Assembly (NCBI RefSeq): GCF_052857255.1
Contig: NW_027526717.1
Location: 1 to 64,000 of the forward strand
Direction: 5' to 3'
Length of the DNA stretch: 64,000 bases
DNA from: Amblyomma americanum
Taxonomy: Eukaryota > Arthropoda > Arachnida > Ixodida > Ixodidae
Shown: in pieces, positions 24,120 through 35,480 of the stretch
Layout: every line of letters starts with the position of its first letter
How positions within the stretch are numbered: position 1 is the stretch's first letter
The notes under the pieces: generated by a model
The model's input: the letters and a program-made list of their open reading frames with translations, nothing else
Databases searched by the model: none
What the model was told of the DNA's origin: nothing
Translations under genes and position numbers: made by a program

Positions 24120-27100
24120 GACGTGTTCAGATTTAGCTCGTTTTGGTCTAAAACAGCTTGTTTCGTTGTATTAAGCAGGAATACATGCTTTTCGCGCAGT
24201 TATAAGAGAAAAATGTTTGACGAGTATCACGTGGAACACTTGTAATACCGATGTGTTGTGATTTAGCTCGTTTCGGTCTAAAATAGCTTGTTTCGCTGTA
24301 TTAAGCAAGAATACATGCTTTTCGCGCAGTTATAAGAGAAAAAGTTTTGACGAGTATCAAGTGGGGACTTGTAAAACCGATGTGTTCAGATTTAGCTCGT
24401 TTCGGTCTAAAACACCTTGTTTCGTAGTAGTAAGCACAAATACATGCTTTTCGCGCAGTTATAAGAGAAAACGTTTTGACGAGTATCACGTGGAACACTT
24501 GTAATACCGATGTGTTGTGATTTAGCTCGTTTCGGTCTAAAACAGCTTGTTTCGCTGTATTAGGCAAGAATACATGCTTTTCGCGCAGTTATAAGAGAAA
24601 AAAGTTTTGACGCGTATCAGAGGAACACTTGTAAAACCGATGTGTTGTGATTTAGCTCGTTTCGGTCTAAAAGAGCTTGTTTCGTTGTATTAAGCAAGAA
24701 TACATGCTTTTCGCGCAGTTATAAGGGAAAAAGTTTTGACGCGTGTCACAGGGACACTTGTAAAACCGATGTGTTCAGAATTAGCTCGTTTCGGTCGAAA
24801 ACAGCTTGTTTCGTTGTATTAAGCATGAATACATGCTTTTCGCGCAGTTATAAGAGAAAAAGTTTAGACGCGTATCAGAGGAACACTTGTAAAACCGATG
24901 TGTTGTGATTTAGCTCGTTTCAGTCTAAAACAGCTTGTTTCGTTGTATTAAGCAAGAATACATGCTTTTCGCGCAGTTATAAGAGAAAAAGTTTTGACGC
25001 GTAACAGAGGAACACTTGTATAACGTTTGTGTTGTGATTTAGTTCGTTTCGGTCTAAAACAGCTTGTTTCGCTGTATTAAGCAAGAATACATGCTTTTCG
25101 CGCAGTTATAAGAGAAAAAGTTTTGACGCGTATTAGAGAGACACTTGTAAAACAGATGTGTTGTGATTTAGATCGTTTCGGTCTAAAACAGCTTGTTTCG
25201 TTGTATTAAGCAAGAATACATGCTTTTCGCGCAGTTATAAGAGAAAAAGTTTTGACGCGTATTAGAGAGACACTTGTAAAACCGATGTGTTGTGATTTAG
25301 ATCGTTTCGGTCTAAAACAGCTTGTTTCGCTGTATTAAGCAAGAATACATGCTTTTCGCGCAGTTATAAGAGAAAAAGTTTTGACGCGTATCACGTGGAA
25401 CACTTGTAATACCGATGTGTTGTGATTTAGCTCGTTTCGGTCTAAAACAGCTTGTTTCGCTGTATTAAGCAAGAATACATGCTTTTCGAGCAGTTATAAG
25501 AGAAAAAGTTTTGACGCGTATCAGAGGAACACTTGTAAAACCGATGTGTTGTGATTTAGCTCATTTCGGTCTAAAACAACTTGTTTCGTTGTATTGAGCA
25601 AGAATACATGCTTTTCGCGCAGTTATAAGAGAAAAAGTTTTGACGAGTATCACGTGGAACACTTGTAAAACCGATGTGTTGTGATTTAGCTCGTTTCGGT
25701 TTAAAACAGCTTGTTTCGCTGTATTGCAAGAATACATGCTTTTCGCGCAGTTATAAGAGAAAAAGTTTTGACGCGTGTCACAGGGACACTTGTAAAACCG
25801 ATGTGTTGTGATTTAGCTCATTTCGGTCTCAAACAACTTGTTTCGCTGTATTGAGCAAGAATACATGCTTTTCGCGCAGTTATAAGAGAAAAAGTTTTGA
25901 CGAGTATCACGTGGAACACTTGTAAAACCGATGTGTTGTGATTTAGCTCGTTTCGGTTTAAAACAGGTTGTTTCGCTGTATTAAGCAAGAATACATGCTT
26001 TTCGCGCAGTTATAAGAGAAAAAGTTTTGACGCGTATCAGAGGAACACTTGTAAAACCTTTGCGTTGTGATTTAGCTCGTTTCGGTCTAAAACAGCTTGT
26101 TTCGCTGTATTAAGCAAGAATACATGCTTTTTCGCGCAGTTATAAGAGAAAAAGTTTTGACGCGTGTCACAGGGACACTTGTAAAACCGATGTGTTCAGA
26201 TTTAGCTCGTTTCGGTCTAAAACAACTTGTTTCGTTGTATTAGGCACGAATACATGCTTTAGGCGCAGTTATAGGAGAAAAAGTTTTGACGCGTATTAGA
26301 GAGACACTTGTAAAACCGATGTGTTGTGATTTAGCTCGTTTCGGTCTAAAACAGCTTGTTTCGTTGTATTAAGCAGGAATACATGCTTTTCGCGCAGTTA
26401 TAAGAGAAAAATGTTTGACGAGTATCACGTGGAACACTTGTAATACCGATGTGTTGTGATTTAGCTCGTTTCGGTCTAAAATAGCTTGTTTCGCTGTATT
26501 AAGCAAGAATACATGCTTTTCGCGCAGTTATAAGAGAAAAAGTTTTGACGCGTATCAGAGGAACACTTGTAAAACCGATGTGTTGTGATTTAGCTCATTT
26601 CGGTTTAAAACAGCTTGTTTCGCTGTATTAAGCAAGAATACATGCTTTTCCCGCAGTTATAAGAGAAAAAGTTTTGACGCGTATCAGAGGAACACTTGTA
26701 AAACCGATGTGTTGTGATTTAGCTCGTTTCGGTCTAAAACAGCTTGTTTCGCTGTATTAAGCAAGAATACATGCTTTTCGCGCAGGTATAAGAGAAAAAG
26801 TTTTGACGCGTATCAGAGGAACACTTGTAAAAACCGATGTGTTGTGATTTAGCTCATTTCGGTCTAAAACAGCTTGTTTCGCTGTATTAAGGAAGAATAC
26901 ATGCTTTTCGCGCAGTTATAAGAGAAAAAGTTTTGACGCGTATCAGAGGAACACTTGTAAAACCGATGTGTTGTGATTTAGCTCGTTTCGGTCTAAAACA
27001 GCTTGTTTCGTTGTATTAAGCAAGAATACATGCTTTTCGCGCAGTTATAAGAGAAAAAGTTTTGACGCGTGTCACAGGGACACTTGTAAAACCGATGTGT

Positions 27101-27870
27101 TCAGATTTAGCTCGTTTCGGTCTAAAACAACTTGTTTCGTTGTATTAAGCACGAATACATGCTTTAGGCGCAGTTATAGAAGAAAAAGTTTTGACGCGTA
27201 TTAGAGAGACACTTGTAAAACCGATGTGTTGTGATTTAGCTCGTTTCGGTCTAAAACAGCTTGTTTCGTTGTATTAAGCAAGAATACATGCTTTTCGCGC
27301 AGTTATAAGAGAAAAAGTTTTGACGAGTATCACGTGGATACTTGTATAAAACCGATGTGTTCAGATTTAGCTCGTTTCGGTCTAAAACAGCTTGTTTCGT
27401 TGTATTAAGCACGAATACATGCTTTTCGCGCAGTTATAAGAGAAAAAGTTTTGACGAGTATCACGTGGAACACTTGTAATACCGATGTGTTGTGATTTAG
27501 CTCGTTTCGGTCTAAAACAGCTTGTTTCGTTGTATTAAGCACGAATACATGCTTTTCGCGCAGTTATAAGAGAAAAAGTTTAGACGCGTATCAGAGGAAC
27601 ACTTGTAAAACCGATGTGTTGTGATTTAGCTCGTTTCGGTCTAAAACAGCTTGTTTCGTTGTATTAAGCAAGAATACATGCTTTTCGCGCAGTTATAAGA
27701 GAAAAAGTTTTGACGCGTATCAGAGGAACACTTGTAAAACCTTTGTGTTGTGATTTAGCTCGTTTCGGTCTAAAACAGCTTGTTTCGCTGTATTAAGCAA
27801 GAATACATGCTTTTCGCGCAGTTATAAGAGAAAAAGTTTTGACGAGTATCACGTGGATACTTGTAAAACC
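24120..27870 (+). repeat. Higher-order unit 1 (3751 bp, ~29 monomers)
   Basis: Interval between two successive diagnostic monomers containing gacgtgttcag. Its first 2.1 kb belongs to the 10.7-kb super-repeat; the rest shifts to the pattern that dominates the right half. Private marks include an extra a in gtaaaaaccg near 26829 and gtataaaaccg near 27345. The unit boundary is a landmark of convenience, not a proven ancestral edge. Confidence 0.75.
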
Positions 27871-30800
27871 GACGTGTTCAGATTTAGCTCGTTTTGGTCT
27901 AAAACAGCTTGTTTCGTTGTATTAAGCAGGAATACATGCTTTTCGCGCAGTTATAAGAGAAAAATGTTTGACGAGTATCACGTGGAACACTTGTAATACC
28001 GATGTGTTGTGATTTAGCTCGTTTCGGTCTAAAATAGCTTGTTTCGCTGTATTAAGCAAGAATACATGCTTTTCGCGCAGTTATAAGAGAAAAAGTTTTG
28101 ACGAGTATCAAGTGGATACTTGTAAAACCGATGTGTTCAGATTTAGCTCGTTTCGGTCTAAAACACCTTGTTTCGTTGTAGTAAGCACAAATACATGCTT
28201 TTCGCGCAGTTATAAGAGAAAACGTTTTGACGAGTATCACGTGGAACACTTGTAATACCGATGTGTTGTGATTTAGCTCGTTTCGGTCTAAAACAGCTTG
28301 TTTCGCTGTATTAAGCAAGAATACATGCTTTTCGCGCAGTTATAAGAGAAAAAGTTTTGACGCGTATCAGAGGAACACTTGTAAAACCGATGTGTTGTGA
28401 TTTAGCTCGTTTCGGTCTAAAACAGCTTGTTTCGTTGTATTAAGCAAGAATATATGCTTTTCGCGCAGTTATAAGGGAAAACGTTTTGACGCGTGTCACA
28501 GGGACACTTGTAAAACCGATGTGTTCAGATTTAGCTCGTTTCGGTCTAAAACAACTTGTTTCGTTCTATTTAGCACGAATACATGCTTTTCGCGCAGTTA
28601 TAAGAGAAAAAGTTTAGACGCGTATCAGAGGAACACTTGTAAAACCGATGTGTTGTGATTTAGCTCGTTTCGGTCTAAAACAGCTTGTTTCGCTGTATTA
28701 AGCAAGAATACATGCTTTTCGCGCAGTTATAAGAGAAAAAGTTTTGACGCGTAACAGAGGAACACTTGTATAACCTTTGTGTTGTGATTTAGTTCGTTTC
28801 GGTCTAAAACAGCTTGTTTCGCTGTATTAAGCAAGAATACATGCTTTTCGCGCAGTTATAAGAGAAAAAGTTTTGACGCGTATTAGAGAGACACTTGTAA
28901 AACCGATGTGTTGTGATTTAGATCGTTTCGGTCTAAAAGAGCTTGTTTCGTTGTATTAAGCAAGAATACATGCTTTTCGCGCAGTTATAAGAGAAAAAGT
29001 TTTGACGCGTATCAGAGGAACACTTGTAAAACCGATGTGTTGTGATTTAGATCGTTTCGGTCTAAAACAGCTAGTTTCGTTGTATTAAGCAAGAATACAT
29101 GCTTTTCGCGCAGTTATAAGAGAAAAAGTTTTGACGCGTATCACGTGGAACACTTGTAATACCGATGTGTTGTGATTTAGCTCGTTTCGGTCTAAAACAG
29201 CTTGTTTCGCTGTATTAAGCAAGAATACATGCTTTTCGCGCAGTTATAAGAGAAAAAGTTTTGACGCGTATCAGAGGAACACTTGTAAACCGATGTGTTG
29301 TGATTTAGCTCATTTCGGTCTAAAACAACTTGTTTCGCTGTATTGAGCAAGAATACATGCTTTTCGCGCAGTTATAAGAGAAAAAGTTTTGACGAGTATC
29401 ACGTGGAAAATTTGTAAAACCGATGTGTTGTGATTTAGCTCGTTTCGGTTTAAAACAGCTTGTTTCGCTGTATTAAGCAAGAATACATGCTTTTCGCGCA
29501 GTTATAAGAGAAAAAGTTTTGACGCGTATCAGAGGAACACTTGTAAAACCGATGTGTTGTGATTTAGCTCATTTCGGTCTAAAACAGCTTGTTTCGCTGT
29601 ATTAAGCAAGAATACGTGCTTTTCGCGCAGTTATAAGAGAAAAAGTTTTGACGCGTGTCACAGGGACACTTGTAAAACCGATGTGTTCAGATTTAGCTCG
29701 TTTCGGTCTGAAACAGCTTGTTTCGTTGTATTAAGCACGAATACATGCTTTTCGCGCAGTTATAAGAGAAAAAGTTTAGACGCGTATCAGAGGAACACTT
29801 GTAAAACCGATGTGTTGTGATTTAGCTCATTTCGGTCTAAAACAATTTGTTTCGCTGTATTGAGCAAGAATACATGCTTTTCGCGCAGTTATAAGAGAAA
29901 AAGTTTTGACGAGTATCACGTGGAACACTTGTAAAACGGATGTGTTGTGATTTAGCTCGTTTCGGTTCAAAACAGCTTGTTTCGCTGTATTAAGCAAGAA
30001 TACATGCTTTTCGCGCAGTTATAAGAGAAAAAGTTTTGACGCGTATCAGAGGAACACTTGTAAAACCTTTGCGTTGTGATTTAGCTCGTTTCGGTCTAAA
30101 ACAGCTTGTTTCGCTGTATTAAGCAAGAATACATGCTTTCGCGCAGTTATAAGAGAAAAAGTTTTGACGCGTGTCACAGGGACACTTGTAAAACCGATGT
30201 GTTCAAATTTAGCTCGTTTCGGTCTAAAACAACTTGTTTCGTTGTATTAGGCACGAATACATGCTTTAGGCGCAGTTATAGGAGAAAAAGTTTTGACGCG
30301 TATTAGAGAGACACTTGTAATACCGATGTGTTGTGATTTAGCTCGTTTCGGTCTAAAACAGCTTGTTTCGTTGTATTAAGCAAGAATACATGCTTTTCGC
30401 GCAGTTATAAGAGAAAATGTTTTGACGAGTATCACCTGGAACACTTGTAATACCGATGTGTTGTGATTTAGCTCGTTTCGGTCTAAAACAGCTTGTTTCG
30501 CTGTATTAAGCAAGAATACATGCTTTTCGCGCAGTTATAAGAGAAAAAGTTTTGACGCGTATCAGAGGAACACTTGTAAAACCGATGTGTTGTGATTTAG
30601 CTCATTTCGGTCTAAAACAGCTTGTTTCGCTGTATTAAGCAAGAATACATGCTTTTCCCGCAGTTATAAGAGAAAAAGTTTTGACGCGTATCAGAGGAAC
30701 ACTTGTAAAACCGATGTGTTGTGATTTAACTCGTTTCGGTCTAAAACAGCTTGTTTCGCTGTATTAAGCAAGAATACATGCTTTTCGCGCACGTATAAGA

Positions 30801-31874
30801 GAAAAAGTTTTGACGCGTATCAGAGGAACACTTGTAAAACCGATGTGTTGTTATTTAGCTCATTTTGGTCTAAAACAGCTTGTTTCGCTGTATTAAGCAA
30901 GAATACATGCTTTTCGCGCAGTTATAAGAGAAAAAGTTTTGACGCGTATCAGAGGAACACTTGTAAAACCGATGTGTTGTGATTTAGCTCGTTTCGGTCT
31001 AAAACAGCTTGTTTCGCTGTATTAAGCAAGAATACATGCTTTTCGCGCAGTTATAAGAGAAAAAGTTTTGACGCGTGTCACAGGGACACTTGTAAAACCG
31101 ATGTGTTCAGATTTAGCTCGTTTCGGTCTAAAACAACTTGTTTCGTTGTATTAAGCACGAATACATGCTTTAGGCGCAGCTATAGAAGAAAAAGTTTTGA
31201 CGCGTATTAGAGAGACACTTGTAAAACCGATGTGTTGTGATTTAGCTCGTTTAGGTCTAAAACAGCTTGTTTTGTTGTATTAAGCAAGAATACATGCTTT
31301 TCGCGCAGTTATAAGAGAAAAAGTTTTGACGAGTATCACGTGGATACTTGTAAAACCGATGTGTTCAGATTTAGCTCGTTTCGGTCTAAAACAGCTTGTT
31401 TCGTTGTATTAAGCACGAATACATGCTTTTCGCGCAGTTATAAGAGAAAAAGTTTTGACGAGTATCACGTGGAACACTTGTAATACCGATGTGTTGTGAT
31501 TTAGCTCGTTTCGGTCTAAAACAGCTTGTTTCGTTGTATAAAGCACGAATACATGCTTTTCGCGCAGTTATAAGAGAAAAAGGTTAGACGCGTATCAGAG
31601 GAACACTTGTAAAACCGATGTGTTGTGATTTAGCTCGTTTCGGTCTAAAACAGCTTGTTTCGTTGTATTAATCAAAAATACATGCTTTTCGCGCAGTTAT
31701 AAGAGAAAAAGTTTTGACGCCTATCAGAGGAACACTTGTAAAACCTTTGTGTTGTGATTTAGCTCGTTTCGGTCTAAAACAGCTTGTTTCGCTGTATTAA
31801 GCAAGAATACATGCTTTTCGCGCAGTTATAAGATAAAAAGTTTTGACGAGTATCACGTGAATACTTGTAAAACC
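27871..31874 (+). repeat. Higher-order unit 2 (4004 bp, ~31 monomers)
   Basis: Next landmark-to-landmark interval, 31 monomers plus about 5 bases. It carries subtype b, h, e and f monomers. Private changes include gaatatatgc near 28450, ggaaaatttg near 29406 and a deleted t in gctttcgcgc near 30137. A similar run (cacgtggaaaa, aaaacgga, ggttcaaaac) recurs at 53.2 kb and 61.2 kb, which links this unit to the 8005-bp duplication far downstream. Confidence 0.75.
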
Positions 31875-33260
31875 GACGTGTTCAGATTTAGCTCGTTTTG
31901 GTCTAAAACAGCTTGTTTCGTTGTATTAAGCAGGAATACATGCTTTTCGCGCAGTTATAAGAGAAAAATGTTTGACGAGTATCACGTGGAACACTTGTAA
32001 TACCGATGTGTTGTGATTTAGCTCGTTTCGGTCTAAAATAGCTTGTTTCGCTGTATTAAGCAAGAATACATGCTTTTCGCGCAGTTATAAGAGAAAAAGT
32101 TTTGACGCGTATCAGAGGAACACTTGTTAAACCGATGTGTTGTGATTTAGCTCATTTCGGTCTAAAACAACTTGTTTCGCTGTATTGAGCAAGAATACAT
32201 GCTTTTCGCGCAATTATAAGAGAAAAAGTTTTGACGCGTATCAGAGGAACACTTGTAAAACCGATGTGTTCAGATTTAGCTCGTTTCGGTCTAAAACAGC
32301 TTGTTTCGTTGTATTAAGCAAGAATACATGCTTTACGCGCAGTTATAGAACAAAAAGGTTTGACGCGTATCAGAGAGACACTTGTAAAACCGATGTGTTG
32401 TGATTTAGCTCGTTTCGGTCTAAAACAGCTTGTTTCGTTGTATTAAGCAAGAATACATGCTTTTCGCGCAGTTATAGGAGAAAAAGTTTTGACGAGTATC
32501 AAGTGGATACTTGTAAAACCGATGTGTTCAGATTTAGCTCGTTTCGGTCTAAAACACCTTGTTTCGTTGTAGTAAGCACAAATACATGCTTTTCGCGCAG
32601 TTATAAGAGAAAACGTTTTGACGAGTATCACGTGGAACACTTGTAATACCGATGTGTTGTGATTTAGCTCGTTTCGGTCTAAAACAGCTTGTTTCGCTGT
32701 ATTAAGCAAGAATACATGCTTTTCGCGCAGTTATAGAGAAAAAGTTTTGACGCGTATCAGAGGAACACTTGTAAAACCGATGTGTTGTGATTTAGCTCGT
32801 TTCGGTCTAAAACAGCTTGTTTCGTTGTATTAAGCAAGAATACATGCTTTTCGCGCAGTTATAAGAGAAAAAGTTTTGACGAGTATCACGTGGATACTTG
32901 TAAAACCGATGTGTTCAGATTTAGCTCGTTTCGGTCTAAAACACCTTGTTTTGTTGTAGTAAGCACGAATACATGCTTTTCGCGTAGTTATAAGAGAAAA
33001 CGTTTTGACGAGTATCACGTGGAACACTTGTAATACCGATGTGTTGTGATTTAGCTCGTTTCGGTCTAAAACAGCTTGTTTCGCTGTATTAAGCAAGAAT
33101 ACATGCTTTTCGCGCAGTTATAAGAGAAAAAGTTTTGACGCGTATCAGAGGAACACTTGTAAAACCGATGTGTTGTGATTTAGCTCGTTTCGGTCTAAAA
33201 CAGCTTGTTTCGCTGTATTAAGCAAGAATACATGCTTTTCGCGCAGTTATAAGAGAAAAT

Positions 33261-33290
33261 GTTTTGACGCGTGTCACAGTTTTGACGCAT
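33261..33290 (+). repeat. Deletion junction monomer
   Basis: The variable segment of a subtype b monomer, gttttgacgcgtgtcacag, is fused directly to ttttgacgcataacag. The intact arrangement near 43.11-43.37 kb shows two full monomers between these parts. The breakpoints share ag, consistent with a microhomology-type deletion. This happened about 360 bp left of the retrotransposon and is not seen in units 4 or 5. Confidence 0.82.
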
Positions 33291-33638
33291 AACAGAGGAA
33301 CACTTGTATAACCTTTGTGTTGTGATTTAGTTCGTTTCGGTCTAAAACAGCTTGTTTCGCTGTATTAGGCAAGAATACATGCTTTTCGCGCAGTTATAAG
33401 AGAAAAAGTTTTGACGCGTATTAGAGAGACACTTGTAAAACCGATGTGTTGTGATTTAGATCGTTTCGGTCTAAAACAACTTGTTTCGTTGTATTAAGCA
33501 AGAATACATGCTTTTCGCGCAGTTATAAGAGAAAAAGTTTTGACGCGTATTAGAGAGACACTTGTAAAACCGATGTGTTGTGATTTAGCTCGTTTCGGTC
33601 TAAAACAGCTTGTTTCGCTGTATTAAGCAAGAATACAT

Positions 33639-33659
33639 CTTAAGAATACAAGAATACAG
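33639..33659 (+). other. Filler at the 5' junction of the retrotransposon
   Basis: About 21 bp between the broken satellite and the coding part. It begins cttaag, holds agaataca twice (overlapping satellite wording aagaataca) and is followed by another cttaag at 33660-33665. This looks like DNA copied from the neighbouring satellite target during end joining of the truncated cDNA. Exact boundaries are ambiguous by a few bases. Confidence 0.65.
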
Positions 33660-34013
33660 CTTAAGTTAAGGACAACGCAGCGAGCCATGGAAAGAAAAAT
33701 GATAGGTGTAACGTTAAGAGATCGGAAGCGGGCAGAGTGGGTGAGGGAACAAACACGGGTTAATGACATCCTAGTCGAAATCAAGAGAAAGAAATGGGCT
33801 TGGGCAGGGCATGTAATGCGAAGGCAAGATAACCGCTGGTCTTTAAGAGTAACGGAGTGGGTTCCAAGAGAAAGTAAGCGTAGCAGGGGGCGGCAGAAGG
33901 TTAGATGGGCGGATGAGATTAAGAAGTTTGCAGGCAAAGGGTGGATGCAGCTGGCAAGGGATAGGGTTAATTGGAGAGACATGGGAGAGGCCTTTGCCCT
34001 GCAGTGGGTGTAG
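33651..34013 (+). pseudogene. C-terminal fragment of RTE-type endonuclease/reverse transcriptase ORF
   Basis: An open frame runs without stop or frameshift from the filler to TAG at 34011-34013. The retrotransposon part starts near 33660 and reads LKLRTTQRAMERKM before continuing. Counting from the methionine at 33687 (internal, not a true start), WAWAGHV lies at residues 37-43, DNRW at 48-51, RVTEW at 54-58, SRGR at 66-69, RW at 73-74, and the terminal EAFALQW near 101-107. This GHV...RW...EW...GR...RW pattern is the conserved tail following the reverse-transcriptase domain in RTE-like elements. The endonuclease and the catalytic reverse-transcriptase domains are missing, so the piece cannot encode an active enzyme. 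The intact frame suggests a recent insertion. Assignment to RTE rather than another LINE clade rests on this tail and the TGA repeat. Confidence 0.85.
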
Positions 34014-34019
34014 TAGGGC

Positions 34020-34040
34020 TGATGATGATGATGATGATGA
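34020..34040 (+). repeat. (TGA)7 tail of the retrotransposon
   Basis: Seven perfect tga units directly after the 6-base remainder of the 3' UTR and directly before satellite catgctttt. It is the 3' terminus of the LINE; RTE elements end in such short repeats, probably formed during priming of reverse transcription. The final a may belong to either the tail or the target acat. Confidence 0.9.
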
Positions 34041-35480
34041 CATGCTTTTCGCGCAGTTATAAGAGAAAAAGTTTTGACGCGTATCAGAGGAACACTTGTA
34101 AAACCGATGTGTTGTGATTTAGCTCGTTTCGGTCTAAAACAGCTTGTTTCGTTGTATTTAGCACGAATACATGCTTTTCGCGCAGTTATAAGAGAAAAAG
34201 TTTAGACGCGTATCAGAGGAACACTTGTAAAACCGATGTGTTGTGATTTAGCTCGCTTCGGTTTAAAACAGCTTGTTTCGCTGTATTAAGCAAGATACAT
34301 GCTTTTCGCGCAGTTATAAGAGAAAAAGTTTTGACGCGTATCAGAGGAACACTTGTAAAACCGATGTGTTGTGATTTAGCTCATTTCGGTCTAAAACAGC
34401 TTGTTTCGCTGTATTAAGCAAGAATACGTGCTTTTCGCGCAGTTATAAGAGAAAAAGTTTTGACGCGTGTCACAGGGACACTTGTAAAACCGATGTGTTG
34501 TGATTTAGCTCATTTCGGTCTAAAACAACTTGTTTCGCTGTATTGAGCAAGAATACATGCTTTTCGCGCAGTTATAAGAGAAAAAGTTTTGACGAGTATC
34601 ACGTGGAACACTTGTAAAACCGATGTGTTGTGATTTAGCTCGTTTCGGTTTAAAACAGCTTGTTTCGCTGTATTAAGCAAGAATACATGCTTTTCGCGCA
34701 GTTATAAGAGAAAAAGTTTTGACGCGTATCAGAGGAACACTTGTAAAACCTTTGCGTTGTGATTTAGCTCGTTTCGGTCTAAAACAGCTTGTTTCGCTGT
34801 ATTAAGCAAGAATACATGCTTTTCGCGCAGTTATAAGAGAAAAAGTTTTGACGCGTGTCACAGGGACACTTGTAAAACCGATGTGTTCAGATTTAGCTCG
34901 TTTCGGTCTAAAACAACTTGTTTCGTTGTATTAGGCACGAATACATGCTTTAGGCGCAGTTATAGGAGAAAAAGTTTTGACGCGTATTAGAGAGACACTT
35001 GTAAAACCGATGTGTTGTGATTTAGCTCGTTTCGGTCTAAAACAGCTTGTTTCGTTGTATTAAGCAAGAATACATGCTTTTCGCGCAGTTATAAGAGAAA
35101 AAGTTTTGACGAGTATCACCTGGAACACTTGTAATACCGATGTGTTGTGATTTAGCTCGTTTCGGTCTAAAACAACTTGTTTCGCTGTATTAAGCAAGAA
35201 TACATGCTTTTCGCGCAGTTATAAGAGAAAAAGTTTTGACGCGTATCAGAGGAACACTTGTAAAACCGATGTGTTGTGATTTAGCTCATTTCGGTCTAAA
35301 ACAGCTTGTTTCGCTGTATTAAGCAAGAATACATGCTTTTCCCGCAGTTATAAAAGAAAAAGTTTTTACGCGTATCAGAGGAACACTTGTAAAACCGATG
35401 TGTTGTGATTTAGCTCGTTTCGGTCTAAAACAGCTTGTTTCGCTGTATTAAGCAAGAATACATGCTTTTCGCGCAGTTAT

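Larger units (their letters stand above)
17694..26223 (+). repeat. 10,715-bp super-repeat block, second copy
   Basis: Second copy of the block at 6979-15507. A few private changes set it apart: aaacagatg for aaaccgatg near 25153, gcatgaatac near 24825, an extra t in gctttttcgcg near 26130, and tctcaaac near 25829. The absence of the 2057-bp duplication is also diagnostic. The part upstream, 16876-17693, matches 4104-4920 at a shift of 12,772 bp, which equals 10,715 plus 2057. Confidence 0.88.
1..33638 (+). repeat. 129-bp satellite array, left arm
   Basis: Uninterrupted head-to-tail tandem repeat with a basic period of 129 bp: the phrase tttagc(t/g)cg recurs at 1, 130, 259 and so on, all in one orientation. 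Each monomer has a conserved core (gtttcggtctaaaacagctt, gtttcg(c/t)tgtattaagca, atgcttttcgcgcagttata) and a short variable segment after gttttgacg that defines subtypes. Most bases differ little between monomers, with occasional 1-2 bp indels. From 1 to about 26.2 kb the monomer order repeats with 10,715-bp spacing. Beyond that, units of about 4 kb dominate. There is no gene, RNA gene or unique sequence in this arm. The left edge of the array lies outside the window. Location in heterochromatin is inferred from the array type, not seen. Confidence 0.98.
33639..34040 (+). mobile_element. 5'-truncated RTE-type non-LTR retrotransposon insertion
   Basis: The only non-satellite sequence in the window. 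The satellite stops after aagaatacat (33638) and resumes at catgcttttcg (34041). Between them lie a short filler, the C-terminal part of a LINE ORF, a stop codon at 34011-34013, only a few bases of 3' UTR and a (TGA)7 tail. A very short 3' UTR ending in a trinucleotide repeat instead of poly(A) is characteristic of the RTE clade. A possible target-site duplication is only acat (33635-33638 and 34040-34043), so a duplication cannot be claimed with certainty. 5' truncation is the usual product of target-primed reverse transcription. Paralogous satellite sites at 38816 and 43849 are empty. Confidence 0.9.

Noticed and set aside
1..33638. CRISPR array
   Set aside because: The period is 129 bp with the whole unit conserved; there are no unique spacers and no cas genes.
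33623..33982. Antisense 119-codon frame across the LINE
   Set aside because: It is the shadow of the sense reverse-transcriptase tail, whose conserved residues are clear; it also crosses the satellite/LINE junction.
33843..34043. Antisense 66-codon serine-rich frame
   Set aside because: The start is the complement of the (TGA)7 tail and the rest opposes the LINE coding frame.
33635..34043. Target-site duplication acat flanking the LINE
   Set aside because: Four bases, one of which overlaps the TGA tail, are too few to distinguish from chance; kept only as a possibility.
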